Shown here: one piece after another, positions 6,916 through 15,967 of the stretch
Position numbering within the stretch: position 1 is the first letter of the stretch
Layout of the letters: the number at the start of each line of letters is the position of its first letter
Assembly: GCA_947258465.1 (NCBI GenBank)
Contig: CAMYIQ010000285.1
Span: 1-30,007 of the forward strand
DNA length: 30,007 bases
Origin: an uncultured Erythrobacter sp.
GTDB lineage: Bacteria > Pseudomonadota > Alphaproteobacteria > Sphingomonadales > Sphingomonadaceae
Reading direction: 5' to 3'
Program-made: the position numbers and the translations under genes
The notes under the pieces: generated by a model
Seen by the model: only the letters and a program-made list of their open reading frames with translations
Databases searched by the model: none
Told to the model about the DNA's origin: nothing

Positions 6916-9900
6916 GCGCGCACAGCCGAAGGTCTATTCGATCGCCGCGCATCGCGGTTTCGCCGATGCGCTGGTGGCGGGACTGGTGCCGCGCTACGCC
7001 GATGACGAATTCGGACTGGCGAAGCTGACCCTGCTGGTGCCGAGCAGCCGTGCGCGCCGGACGATTTCCGAAGCCTTTATCCGTCACGCGGGCGAAATGG
7101 GCCGACCGGGGCTGCTGATGCCGCGCATGGCGGTGGTCGGCGATCTCGATCTCGACGAAACGCTTGGGCCGCTGCTCGATCCGCTCGGTGCTGCCGACAT
7201 CCCGCCCGCGATCGATCCGCAGCGGCGCCTGTTCGAACTGGCGAAGCTGCTCACCGATGTGATGGGCGAGCGGGCGCCGAAGGGCGCGACCTTGCTGCGC
7301 CTTGCGCGTGAAGCGGGTGCGACGATGGATCGTCTGCTGGTCGAGGGAGTCAACCCGTCGGACTTGCTGGATGATGCGGTAACGGGAATCTATCCCGATC
7401 TTTCGGATCATTGGCAAAACAGCTTGCGGGATTTTTCGGCGGCCCAGATACTCTGGCAGAAAAACCTCGCCGAGATGGGGCAGCTCGACGCTGCCGCGCG
7501 GCGCAATCTGTTGTTCGAATGGGCATCCAGGCGGTGGAAGGCTTCGCCTCCCGACACGTCGATCGTCGCTGCCGGTGTAACCAGCGCGGCGCCGTCGCTG
7601 GCGAAATTGCTGCGGGTTATCGCCAATCTGGAAAACGGCGCTGTCATCCTGCCCGATTTCGATCTTACCCTATCCCAGCCGGTGTGGGACGAACTGGGCC
7701 GGGCGGGTGCAGCACCGGAACCTGGCGACACGCCTTTCGCACGCGACGATGCGGTGACGCACCCGCAATACCATCTCAAGCTGCTGCTCAATCGCATGGG
7801 CATCGGGCGCGAGGAAGTGCAGCCTTGGCACCGCAAGGGCCTTGCCGCCGCACCGCCCGAACGCAGCCATGCGATCGGGTCGCTGTTCCTCCCGCCCGAG
7901 GCAAGCAAGAGCTGGGTCGATCTGCCAGCCGAAAAGCGCCGCCTCTCGGGCGTCAGGATCCTGACCTGCGCCAATCCGGAAGAGGAGGCGCAGGCCATTG
8001 CCTTGCTGGTGCGCGAGGCGCTGGAGAAACCGGAAAAGCGGGTGGCCGTCGTCACGCCCGACCGCGCTCTGGCGCGGCGCGTGGTCCATCACCTCGACCG
8101 CTGGAATATCGCAGCCGATGATTCCGCGGGGCGGCCCCTGTCGCAGACACCCGCCGGTCGCCTGCTGCTGCTGCTCGCCGAGGTGATGGCCGACAAGGCT
8201 CCTCCGGTGCCGCTGATGGCGCTTTTGGCGCATCCGCTCGTCGATGGCGGGATGGAACGCGGCGTGTGGTTGCGCCAGCTGCGCCGCGTCGAACGCGAAC
8301 TGCGCGGACCGCGCAAGGCAGGCGGGCTGAAGCCGGTTGGCAAGATTGCTGCCAGACTGGCCGAACGGCACGCGCGGGTCGGGGAATGGTATGCCCTCGT
8401 CGAAGAGGCGCTCGAGCCACTGCTTTCCTTGAGCGATCAGCCTGAAGTCTCGCTCGCCAAACTGCTCGATATGCTGGCGGCGACCGGCGAGGCGCTGTGC
8501 GGCGACAAGCTATGGGCCAAGGAAGACGGCCGCGCGCTCGCCGCTTTCGTCGAGGGATTTCGCCTTCATGCGCGGGAGGCGGGTTTTGCCCTTGCACCCA
8601 GAGATGCCGCCATTGCCTTGCGCGACGCGATGGAACAGGTCGCGGTGCGGCCGCCCTATGGCGGGCATGCGCGCGTGCAGATCCTCGGCCTCCTCGAAAG
8701 CCGGATGAACCGGGCCGAGCTGGTGATCTGCGCCGGACTGAACGAAGGCGTCTGGCCCGCGCGGGGCGGGGTCGATGCGCTGCTTGCACCGCCGATCCTG
8801 CGAGCGCTGGGCGTTCCGGGTTCCGATTTCCGCATCGGACTTTCCGCGCACGATCTCGCCGGGGCCATGGGGGCGCCCGAAATGGTGCTTTCCCGTTCCG
8901 AGCGCGACGAGGCGGGGCCTGCCATTCCCTCGCGCTTCCTGCTGCGCGTCCAAGCCCTGCTCGGCGAGATGCTGGAACGATATGAGGAACGCGAAGTGGT
9001 CGATCTGGCGCGCGCCATGACCCGTGCGCCGGCGGCCGGGCGGTATTCGCGTCCTGCGCCCGATCCCTCGCCCGAGCAGCGCGACGTCGACATTTCCGCC
9101 ACCGCGCTCGACCGGCTGCTGGGCGATCCGTACCAGTTTTATGCGGGCAAGATCATGGGCCTGTCCGATCTCGACACGCTCGATGCCAAGCCATCGGCGC
9201 TATGGCAGGGCAATGTCGCGCATACCATCCTCGAACGATGGCATCGGGCGCGCGAGAAAGACGACGCCGCGCCGCTGGCGCCGATCATGGAAGCGGTGCT
9301 CGACGAGGAAAATGCCGACCCGCTGATGCGTGGGCTGTGGCAACCGCGGCTCGAAGCTGCGCTTCGATGGGTCGAGCACGAGGTGGAAGGCTATGAAGAT
9401 CGGAAGGTGCTGGCGGTCGAAAAGGAAGGCCGGATGACCTTCGAAGGCGTGCAGGTCCACGGGCGCGCCGACCGGATCGACCGGCTGGAAGGCGGCAGCC
9501 TCGCGATCATCGACTACAAGACCGGCAAGCCGCCCAGCGCGGCAATGGTCGAGCAGGGCTTCGCGTTGCAGCTCGGTATCCTTGGCCTCATCGCCGAGCG
9601 CAGCGGGTTCGCAGGGCTGGCGGGCGATCCGGAAGGTTATGAATACTGGTCGCTGGGCAAGGCGAAGGACGATAACCCCTTTGGCTTCGGCTATGTCGAG
9701 GTCCCCCTGAAGGTCGGGCGCAAGACTTCAGGGGTGCCGCCGGAGGATTTCCTGCCGCTCACCGCAGACAAGCTCGCGCTGGCGATCGGCCGTTTTATCA
9801 AGGGCCGCGATCCGTTCACCGCGCGCGAAAATCCCGATTACCCCGCCTACGACACCTACGATCAGCTCATGCGTCTCGACGAATGGATCGCGCATCAGGA

Positions 9901-9919
9901 TGGTGGGGACGAGCCATGA
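6908..9919 (+). CDS. addB: Double-strand break repair protein AddB (alphaproteobacterial type)
   Basis: This 1003-residue subunit of the AddAB helicase-nuclease processes DNA double-strand ends for RecA loading. It has the AddB-like inactivated helicase body. The C-terminal PD-(D/E)XK nuclease is marked by VHGRADRID and IIDYKTGKPP, with the active-site DYK near residue 869. The N-terminal segment VYSIAAHRGFADAL occupies the place of the Walker A loop of Bacillus AddB but lacks GxxGxGKT. The C-terminal region has no cysteine set for the Fe-S cluster known in the Bacillus enzyme. Both features fit the alphaproteobacterial form. The GTG start at 6908 overlaps murU by 8 bases. The stop overlaps the addA ATG by 4 bases, so equal subunit synthesis is likely. 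Confidence 0.95.
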   Translation: MAERAQPKVYSIAAHRGFADALVAGLVPRYADDEFGLAKLTLLVPSSRARRTISEAFIRHAGEMGRPGLLMPRMAVVGDLDLDETLGPLLDPLGAADIPPAIDPQRRLFELAKLLTDVMGERAPKGATLLRLAREAGATMDRLLVEGVNPSDLLDDAVTGIYPDLSDHWQNSLRDFSAAQILWQKNLAEMGQLDAAARRNLLFEWASRRWKASPPDTSIVAAGVTSAAPSLAKLLRVIANLENGAVILPDFDLTLSQPVWDELGRAGAAPEPGDTPFARDDAVTHPQYHLKLLLNRMGIGREEVQPWHRKGLAAAPPERSHAIGSLFLPPEASKSWVDLPAEKRRLSGVRILTCANPEEEAQAIALLVREALEKPEKRVAVVTPDRALARRVVHHLDRWNIAADDSAGRPLSQTPAGRLLLLLAEVMADKAPPVPLMALLAHPLVDGGMERGVWLRQLRRVERELRGPRKAGGLKPVGKIAARLAERHARVGEWYALVEEALEPLLSLSDQPEVSLAKLLDMLAATGEALCGDKLWAKEDGRALAAFVEGFRLHAREAGFALAPRDAAIALRDAMEQVAVRPPYGGHARVQILGLLESRMNRAELVICAGLNEGVWPARGGVDALLAPPILRALGVPGSDFRIGLSAHDLAGAMGAPEMVLSRSERDEAGPAIPSRFLLRVQALLGEMLERYEEREVVDLARAMTRAPAAGRYSRPAPDPSPEQRDVDISATALDRLLGDPYQFYAGKIMGLSDLDTLDAKPSALWQGNVAHTILERWHRAREKDDAAPLAPIMEAVLDEENADPLMRGLWQPRLEAALRWVEHEVEGYEDRKVLAVEKEGRMTFEGVQVHGRADRIDRLEGGSLAIIDYKTGKPPSAAMVEQGFALQLGILGLIAERSGFAGLAGDPEGYEYWSLGKAKDDNPFGFGYVEVPLKVGRKTSGVPPEDFLPLTADKLALAIGRFIKGRDPFTARENPDYPAYDTYDQLMRLDEWIAHQDGGDEP

Positions 9920-12900
9920 GCGGGACCGTTTACGAACTGAAGGACAAGCAGCGGCTCGCGGTCGATCCACTGGCCAGCGTGTGGCTCTCGGCGAGTGCGG
10001 GGACGGGCAAAACGCAGGTGCTGTCGGCCCGCGTGTTGCGCCTGCTGCTGGAGCCGGGCGCCGATCCCTCGCAGGTGCTTTGCCTGACCTTCACAAAGGC
10101 AGGCGCTGCGGAAATGGCGGTCCGCGTCAATGCAGTGCTCGCGCGGTGGGTGCGGCTGAAGAGCACCGATCTTGCGCGAGAGCTTGGCTATCTCGGTGCG
10201 CCTATCGATCCCGAAACACAGGCTCGTGCGCGTTCCCTCTTCGCCCGTGTGCTCGATTGCCCGGGCGGGGGGCTGCGCATCGATACGATCCACGCCTTCG
10301 CGCAATATCTGTTAGCCGCTTTTCCGGGCGAGGCGGGCATTCTGCCGGGATCGCGCCCGATGGAAGACCGCGAGCGCGACCTGCTGAGCCGCGAGGTGCT
10401 GTCCGCCCTGCTGGCCGAAGGCGACCCCCGCGTCACCGGCGCAATCGCCGATATGAGCAAGCGCAAAGGCACTGATGCAGTGCGCGGTTGGCTGATGCGC
10501 TGCGCGAGGCATATGGATTTGTGGGAGGGGCCGGGAAGCTGGCAGCCGCCGATGGGTCCGCGCGTGCACCGCCTGCTCGGCATTCCCGCCGATGCGGATA
10601 CCGCATGGGTGGCGGCGGCATGTTCGGACGGAGAGTTTCCCGTTTCCACGCTGCGAGCCTGCCAGGCGGCATCACGCGCTTGGTCGGCCAAGACCGGTCA
10701 GGCGGCAGCGGATTTCATCGACGGCTGGCTGCAAAGCGATGCAGAGGCGCGCCTCGCGGCGCTCGACGGCTTCCTCGACACGCTGCTCAAGAAGGATGGA
10801 AGCCCTCGCAAGATGGGCGGGGTGGAGAAGGCCGATCCCACCTTTCCCGACCACCAGCAGCGTATTGCCGAGGCGGTCACGGCGATCCGCGAGCGCAAGG
10901 CTCTGCTTGATCTTGCAGCTTTCCTCGCGCCGCAGCTCGAAGCGGGCCGCGCCTTTTCACTCGCATGGCAGGAGGCGAAGCAGCGCGAGGGGCTGGTTGA
11001 TTTCGACGACCTCATCGCGCGGGCGGCGACGCTGCTGTCCGACAGCGCCATGGCGGACTGGATACGTTACAAGCTCGACCGCAGCTTCGACCACATTCTC
11101 GTCGACGAAGCACAGGACACCAATGCCGCGCAATGGGACATCGTGAAGGCGCTGACCGACGACTATTTCGACGGTTCGGGCGCGCAGGGCGACGCGGTGC
11201 GCACCATCTTCGCGGTCGGCGATTACAAACAGGCGATCTTCGGCTTCCAGGCCACCGATCCCAAAGAGTTCCGGAAAGCGCGCGACCATTTCGACCACAG
11301 GATTTCAGGGGCCGCCGAAGCGGCGGGCTCTTCGCGTGGCGGACCACAAATTCGTCCGCTGGAAAGCTACAGTCTCGACCGCAGCTATCGTACCAATCAG
11401 GAAGTGCTCGGCTTTGTGGACCGCGCGATCGATGCGATTGGATACGAAGACTTCGGGTTAGACACACCCGCCGACCCGCATAGTGGCAGCGGCGAGCCGG
11501 GGCTGGTCGGCTTGTGGCAGGTGGTGCGCGTAGCAGAGGAAGAGGACGAGGAGGGCGAGCCGGAAGGGTGGCTCGCCCGCCACGACCGGAAGCTAGCGGA
11601 CAATATCGCGAAGCAGGTGGCCGCATGGCTAGACACGGAAGGCGAGGGCTTCACATTATCCAAGGGCAGGAAGCGGCGCGCCACCGCAGGCGACGTCATG
11701 ATCCTCGTCCAGAAGCGCCGCGAACTCGCCTCGCTGATCGTGGCGCGGCTTTATCGTTACGGCGTGCCGGTGGCGGGCGTCGACCGCCTGCGACTGGGCA
11801 ATCCGCTGGCGGTGAAGGACCTGATGGCCGCACTGCGCTTTGCAGCGCAGCCGCTCGACGATCTCACGCTTGCGAGCCTGCTGGTCTCACCACTCCTCGG
11901 CTGGAGCCAGGAAGACTTGCTTGCCCATGGTCATCGGCCAAGGGGTAAGCGCTTGTGGGAGCATTTGCGCGAAAGCGATACGCCGTTTGTTGCCGAAACG
12001 GTCGCGAGCCTGCGCGAAATCCTGCGCCGCGCCGACTACGATAGCCCGCAGCAATTGCTCCATTGGATGCTGATTGGGCCGATGGACGGCAGGCGCGCGC
12101 TGGTCGCGCGACTGGGGCGCGAGGCGAACGACCCGATCGACGAACTGCTCAACGCTGCCCATGCCTATGCCAGTGCGCATACGGCGAGCCTGCAGGGCTT
12201 CATCCGCTGGTTCGACGCGGGCGACGGTGAGTTGAAGCGCGAGGCGGGCGAGGGCGGGGATCAGGTCCGTGTGATGACCGTGCACGGCTCGAAAGGGCTA
12301 GAGGCGCCTATCGTCATTCTGGCCGATGCCGCGATCCGCCCCAATGGCGCGGGCGAGCTGGTGCTGCGCGAAGAGCTGCCAGGGGGAAGCGAGTCGCGCG
12401 AAATTCCGCTTCCCTCTCTCGGCAAGGACGAGAAGATCGGTCCGGTCGCGCTGGCGGACGAGGCCGAGACAGCCACGGCGATGCAGGAGCACTGGCGGCT
12501 GCTCTATGTCGCGCTGACCCGCGCGCAGGAGGCGTTGTTCATTACCGGCTCGCTGGGCCCGCGCGACGCCAGGAACGGGCCGCATGAGGATAGCTGGTAT
12601 GCGCGATTGAAGCCGTTATTCGGCGAGGACGAGGGTCTTGCCGACGATATCTGGGGCGCGCGCTGGGAAATCGGCGAGCGGGCGCCGTCCGTGTCGGCCC
12701 GCGCAGAGACCGCATCGCTCCCCGAAGCCGATCTTCCGGCATGGGCGATCACGCCCATCGGCCCCGAACCGCGCCCACCGCGTCCCCTGGCACCTTCCGG
12801 TCTGGGCGAGGTGGAAGGCAGCGACCCGCCGCTGCCGTCGGCACAGGCTTCGGAGGCCGCGCGGCGCGGCACGCTGATCCACGCCCTGCTCGAACGTATG

Positions 12901-13392
12901 CCGCAGGTTTCGCCCGGTGCGCGGGCAGAGAAAGCGCGCCCATGGCTGGCGCGGCAGGCCGCCGATCTGGACGAAGGCGAGCGTGAAGAAATGCTCGGCA
13001 GCGCGCTGGCCGTCCTTGACGATCCGCAATTTGCCGAGGTTTTCGGACCGCATGCATTGGCCGAGGTCCCGCTTGCCGCGACCGTCGAGGGGCAGGTGGT
13101 CGTGGGTACCGCCGACCGGCTGCTGGTCACGCCCGAAAAAGTAACCGTAGTCGATTTCAAAACCGCGCGCAGGCCGCCCCGATCGCTCGATGCAATCCCC
13201 GACAGCACGATGAAGCAGATGGCGGCCTATGTCGCTGCGCTGGAGATCATCTATCCGGGACGCATGGTCGAGGCCGCGGTTCTCTATACCCAGACGCCGC
13301 AGCTCTTCGCCTTGCCGCCCCCGCGTCTCGCTTCCTACAAGGGCGCGTTTGCGGAGACGCAGGAAAGTTTTGCCCCGCTACCCATTGAGTAA
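9916..13392 (+). CDS. addA: Double-strand break repair helicase-nuclease AddA
   Basis: This 1158-residue UvrD-like SF1A helicase has a C-terminal nuclease and is the motor partner of AddB. Visible helicase motifs are Walker A SASAGTGKT (residues 25-33, Lys32), motif II HILVDEAQDT (about 393-402), motif III-like FAVGDYKQAIFGFQ, motif V VMTVHGSKGLE, and motif VI LLYVALTRAQ (about 863-872). The RecB-family nuclease motif is TVVDFKTARRPP near residue 1079, preceded by GTADRLL. The length is typical of the alphaproteobacterial protein. The ATG at 9916 overlaps the addB stop as ATGA. An upstream in-frame start at 9883 lies inside addB and was not used. The gene is last in the overlapping chain; trxA follows after 52 bases. 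Confidence 0.97.
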   Translation: MSGTVYELKDKQRLAVDPLASVWLSASAGTGKTQVLSARVLRLLLEPGADPSQVLCLTFTKAGAAEMAVRVNAVLARWVRLKSTDLARELGYLGAPIDPETQARARSLFARVLDCPGGGLRIDTIHAFAQYLLAAFPGEAGILPGSRPMEDRERDLLSREVLSALLAEGDPRVTGAIADMSKRKGTDAVRGWLMRCARHMDLWEGPGSWQPPMGPRVHRLLGIPADADTAWVAAACSDGEFPVSTLRACQAASRAWSAKTGQAAADFIDGWLQSDAEARLAALDGFLDTLLKKDGSPRKMGGVEKADPTFPDHQQRIAEAVTAIRERKALLDLAAFLAPQLEAGRAFSLAWQEAKQREGLVDFDDLIARAATLLSDSAMADWIRYKLDRSFDHILVDEAQDTNAAQWDIVKALTDDYFDGSGAQGDAVRTIFAVGDYKQAIFGFQATDPKEFRKARDHFDHRISGAAEAAGSSRGGPQIRPLESYSLDRSYRTNQEVLGFVDRAIDAIGYEDFGLDTPADPHSGSGEPGLVGLWQVVRVAEEEDEEGEPEGWLARHDRKLADNIAKQVAAWLDTEGEGFTLSKGRKRRATAGDVMILVQKRRELASLIVARLYRYGVPVAGVDRLRLGNPLAVKDLMAALRFAAQPLDDLTLASLLVSPLLGWSQEDLLAHGHRPRGKRLWEHLRESDTPFVAETVASLREILRRADYDSPQQLLHWMLIGPMDGRRALVARLGREANDPIDELLNAAHAYASAHTASLQGFIRWFDAGDGELKREAGEGGDQVRVMTVHGSKGLEAPIVILADAAIRPNGAGELVLREELPGGSESREIPLPSLGKDEKIGPVALADEAETATAMQEHWRLLYVALTRAQEALFITGSLGPRDARNGPHEDSWYARLKPLFGEDEGLADDIWGARWEIGERAPSVSARAETASLPEADLPAWAITPIGPEPRPPRPLAPSGLGEVEGSDPPLPSAQASEAARRGTLIHALLERMPQVSPGARAEKARPWLARQAADLDEGEREEMLGSALAVLDDPQFAEVFGPHALAEVPLAATVEGQVVVGTADRLLVTPEKVTVVDFKTARRPPRSLDAIPDSTMKQMAAYVAALEIIYPGRMVEAAVLYTQTPQLFALPPPRLASYKGAFAETQESFAPLPIE

Positions 13393-13444
13393 TCGAGACT
13401 GCCGCCCACATCGGGCGCAATACGATGTTTCCAGGAGATACCCC

Positions 13445-13765
13445 ATGGCAACCACCGCCGTTACCGATGCCAGCTTCAAGTCCGACGTGCTCGAAAGCGA
13501 CAAGCCCGTGCTGGTCGATTTCTGGGCCGACTGGTGCGGCCCGTGCAAGATGATCGCTCCGGCGCTCGAGGAACTGAGCGAGGAACTGGGCGATCAGGTA
13601 ACCATCGCTAAAATGGACATCATGGCGAATCCGGATGTGCCCGGCGCGATGGGGGTCCAGTCGATTCCCTATCTGGTGCTGTTCAAGAATGGCGAGCCTG
13701 CGGCGCAAATGCGCGGCGCGGCCCCCAAAGGCCAGCTCAAGCAGTGGCTTGAAGGCGAACTTTGA
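13445..13765 (+). CDS. trxA: Thioredoxin
   Basis: This 106-residue cytoplasmic protein disulfide reductant carries the classic WCGPC active site (Cys31 and Cys34) in the context VDFWADWCGPCKMIAP. The conserved cis-proline is in QSIPYLVLF. The length and the C-terminal helix match TrxA. ATG 13445 has a strong AGGAG (13433-13437) seven bases upstream. A longer reading from 13229 would lie inside addA and was rejected. The 52-base gap after addA suggests that trxA is both part of the upstream transcript and able to have its own promoter; no convincing -35/-10 pair was seen. It converges on the IMPase gene, with a REP-like doublet between them. Confidence 0.97.
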   Translation: MATTAVTDASFKSDVLESDKPVLVDFWADWCGPCKMIAPALEELSEELGDQVTIAKMDIMANPDVPGAMGVQSIPYLVLFKNGEPAAQMRGAAPKGQLKQWLEGEL

Positions 13766-13772
13766 CGGCCGT

Positions 13773-13842
13773 GTCCCAGCGAAGGCTGGGACCTCAGGCT
13801 GCTATGCGCCATCTTGCCTGAGTCCCGGACCCGCGCCGGGGA
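13773..13842. repeat. REP-like palindromic doublet between convergent genes
   Basis: The first hairpin is GTCCCAGC (13773-13780), loop GAAG, GCTGGGAC (13785-13792). It is followed by CTCAGGC (13793-13799), which pairs with GCCTGAG (13816-13822), and then by CCCGG (13824-13828) with CCGGG (13836-13840). The element fills the space between the trxA stop and the IMPase stop and probably acts as a bidirectional 3'-end structure. Its first hairpin shares the core CCCAGCG-n-A-n-GCTGGGA with the repeat at 26855-26958. Confidence 0.65.
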
Positions 13843-14655
13843 TCAGAGCTTTGAATACAATTCGGCGAGTTCGTCCCACAGGGCGGGGCTCGCCGCACCT
13901 AGCAGGCCCGTCCGGCCCACCTCGTCCACGCGATAGGGTGAGCCGTCGGGCCTCGCTGCTCTCCCGCCTGCTTCGTTGAGCCACAAAACGCCCGCTGCAT
14001 GGTCCCAGGCAAGCGTGCGTTCGAAGATCGATATATCGTTCACTCCCAGTGCGAGGCGCGGATATTGCTCCGCCGCGCAAAATGGAATGTCGACCAGTTC
14101 GTAATTGGGCGAGATATGGCGGCGCGTGGCCTCGCGGCGTTCCTCTTCCATGAAGATCAGCGAGATCGCGCCGATCGGCGGCGTTTTTCCGGTCGGTCGG
14201 GCAACGATCCGCTCGCCGTCGATGGTGGCGCCTTTTCCCTTATGCGCGGCGCAGAAGCGGCCCGATAGGCAATCGTAAATCCATCCGGACTGCGCTTCGC
14301 CGTTCATTGCCTGCGCGATGATGATCCCGAATGGCGGCTTGCCATTGGCGAAATTGCGCGTCCCGTCGACCGGATCGACGATCCAGCAGGGCGTGTCGAG
14401 TCGGTCAAGCACCGCAGGATCGACATGAGCGACTTCCTCGCCGACGAAGGCCAGCGTGCTGTCGATTTGCAGCAGGCCTTCGCGCAGCAGCGCTTCGCTT
14501 TCCTTGTCGGCGATGGTTACGGGATCGTTGCCGCCCTTGTCCTCGACTTCGCCCGCGGCAAGATTGCGGTAGCGCGGCATGATCGCCAGTTCGGTCACGC
14601 GCCGCACCAATGCGAGGATCTCGCGGTCGAGGGCTTGGCCGGGCTGCAATATCAA
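13843..14655 (-). CDS. Inositol monophosphatase family phosphatase (possibly histidinol-phosphatase)
   Basis: This 270-residue Mg2+/Li+-sensitive phosphatase fold contains the metal-binding triad of the family: GEE (residues 72-74), DPVDGT (94-99) within WIVDPVDGTRNF, and a later AWDHAAG. Members act on inositol-1-phosphate, 3'-phosphoadenosine-5'-phosphate, fructose-1,6-bisphosphate or histidinol phosphate. The sequence alone does not settle the substrate. The HisN-type histidinol-phosphatase is a plausible role given the biosynthetic neighbour argJ, but this is inference. The start is taken as TTG 14655, whose TTGA overlaps the argJ stop. It keeps the first family helix (ILALVRRVTELA), which the internal ATG at 14580 would remove. 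A second TTG at 14649 is also possible. Confidence 0.88.
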   Translation of the reverse strand: MILQPGQALDREILALVRRVTELAIMPRYRNLAAGEVEDKGGNDPVTIADKESEALLREGLLQIDSTLAFVGEEVAHVDPAVLDRLDTPCWIVDPVDGTRNFANGKPPFGIIIAQAMNGEAQSGWIYDCLSGRFCAAHKGKGATIDGERIVARPTGKTPPIGAISLIFMEEERREATRRHISPNYELVDIPFCAAEQYPRLALGVNDISIFERTLAWDHAAGVLWLNEAGGRAARPDGSPYRVDEVGRTGLLGAASPALWDELAELYSKL

Positions 14656-15878
14656 GAGCGGTAGTCCGCGTTGATCGAAATATATCCGTGAGTCAGATCG
14701 CAGGTCCAGACCACGGCGCGGCCATCGCCAAGGCCGAGATCGACGTCGATCCGGATGTCCTGCCCCTCCAGATGTCTGGCCACCGGAGCCTCGTCGTAAT
14801 CGGCCAGCGGCTGGCCGTCCTTCGCCGTCCAGGTCCCGCCGAAACCGATCGAGAGCTTGTCGCGGTCTGCCGGTTCGCCGGCCTTGCCCACCGCCATCAC
14901 CACGCGCCCCCAATTGGCATCGCCTCCCGCGATGGCGGTCTTGACCAGCGGGGAATTGGCGATGCAAAGGCCGATGCGGCGTGCGCTCGCGTCGTCCGCC
15001 GCCCCGCCGACGGCAATCTCGATGAACTTCTGCGCACCCTCTCCATCGCGCACGACCAATTGCGCCAATTCGCGGCACACCTGCAGCAAGGCGGCGTAGA
15101 AGGCGTCTGCCCCCGCGTCGTCCCACGAGCCGAGCGGAGCATTGCCCGCCTTGCCGGTCGCGAACAGCAGCACCGTGTCGCTGGTGGATGTATCGCCATC
15201 CACGGTAATGCAGGAAAAGCTTGCCGCATTCGCCTTGGCGAGCATGGCCTGGAGGAAGGCAGGCTCCACCGCCGCATCGGTAAAGATATAGCCGAGCATG
15301 GTCGCCATGTCGGGCGCGATCATCCCGCTGCCCTTGATAAAACCTGCCAGTTCGACCCGCGTCTCTCCCACCATCGCGGAGGCACCGGCGCCTTTGGTGA
15401 AGGTGTCGGTCGTGCCGATGGCGGTAGCTGCCGCTTCCCATCCGCAGGGTTCGGCGGCGAGGACGGCTTCGACCCCGCTGCGCGCCTTGTCCTTGGGCAA
15501 CGGCACGCCGATCACACCGGTCGAGGAGACGAAGACCTGCTCGCCTTCGCAGCCCAGCGCGTCGGCAACCTGTCCGACGATCTGCTCGACCGCTTCGCGT
15601 CCGCGATAGCCGGTGAAGGCATTCGAATTGCCCGCATTAACGATCAGCGCGCGGGCACGCCCCTGTCTGACCTGTTCGCGGCCCATCTCGACTTCGCTCG
15701 AGGCGCAGGCGCTTTTCGTGAATACGCCAGCGATTGCAGTACCCTCCGCTAGTTCGGCGAAGGTCAGATCGGCGCGCTCCCAGGTCTTGTAACCCGCGCG
15801 TGCCACGCGCAGCTTCACGCCGTCGATGTGCGGCAATTCGGGGAAAGGGCGGGCGAAGGGAGAGCGATTGAGTTCCAT
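14652..15878 (-). CDS. argJ: Bifunctional glutamate N-acetyltransferase / amino-acid N-acetyltransferase ArgJ
   Basis: The enzyme transfers the acetyl group from N-acetylornithine to glutamate, closing the cyclic arginine pathway, and may also use acetyl-CoA. This 408-residue precursor contains the self-cleavage site KGSGMIAPDMATMLG; the nucleophile is Thr193 in ATML, which splits the chain into alpha and beta subunits. ANSPLVKTA and the C-terminal THGYISINADYRS are also family-typical. The ATG at 15878 (MELNRSPFARPFPELP) fits the usual N-terminus. Longer in-frame reading to 15968 adds a non-homologous segment overlapping the neighbouring gene. The ribosome-binding site is weak. The stop overlaps the IMPase TTG start, so the two are probably co-translated. 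Arrangement with the next gene is divergent. Confidence 0.96.
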   Translation of the reverse strand: MELNRSPFARPFPELPHIDGVKLRVARAGYKTWERADLTFAELAEGTAIAGVFTKSACASSEVEMGREQVRQGRARALIVNAGNSNAFTGYRGREAVEQIVGQVADALGCEGEQVFVSSTGVIGVPLPKDKARSGVEAVLAAEPCGWEAAATAIGTTDTFTKGAGASAMVGETRVELAGFIKGSGMIAPDMATMLGYIFTDAAVEPAFLQAMLAKANAASFSCITVDGDTSTSDTVLLFATGKAGNAPLGSWDDAGADAFYAALLQVCRELAQLVVRDGEGAQKFIEIAVGGAADDASARRIGLCIANSPLVKTAIAGGDANWGRVVMAVGKAGEPADRDKLSIGFGGTWTAKDGQPLADYDEAPVARHLEGQDIRIDVDLGLGDGRAVVWTCDLTHGYISINADYRS

Positions 15879-15967
15879 TGCGCATGCCGAATAGGGGCAG
15901 ACCGGCTCGGGGTAAACGGTCAAGCGGGGTGGACGCGCTCGGCGACACGCCCTATCTGAGCGGTGCA

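Noticed and set aside
13393..13444. Promoter for trxA in the 52-base gap after addA
   Set aside because: TACGAT at 13421-13426 resembles a -10 box, but no -35 element lies at a proper distance.
14656..15441. An N-terminal extension of the IMPase frame through argJ, giving 532 residues
   Set aside because: The extra segment is an out-of-frame reading of argJ, with low-complexity Arg/Gly content. The IMPase family begins near TTG 14655.
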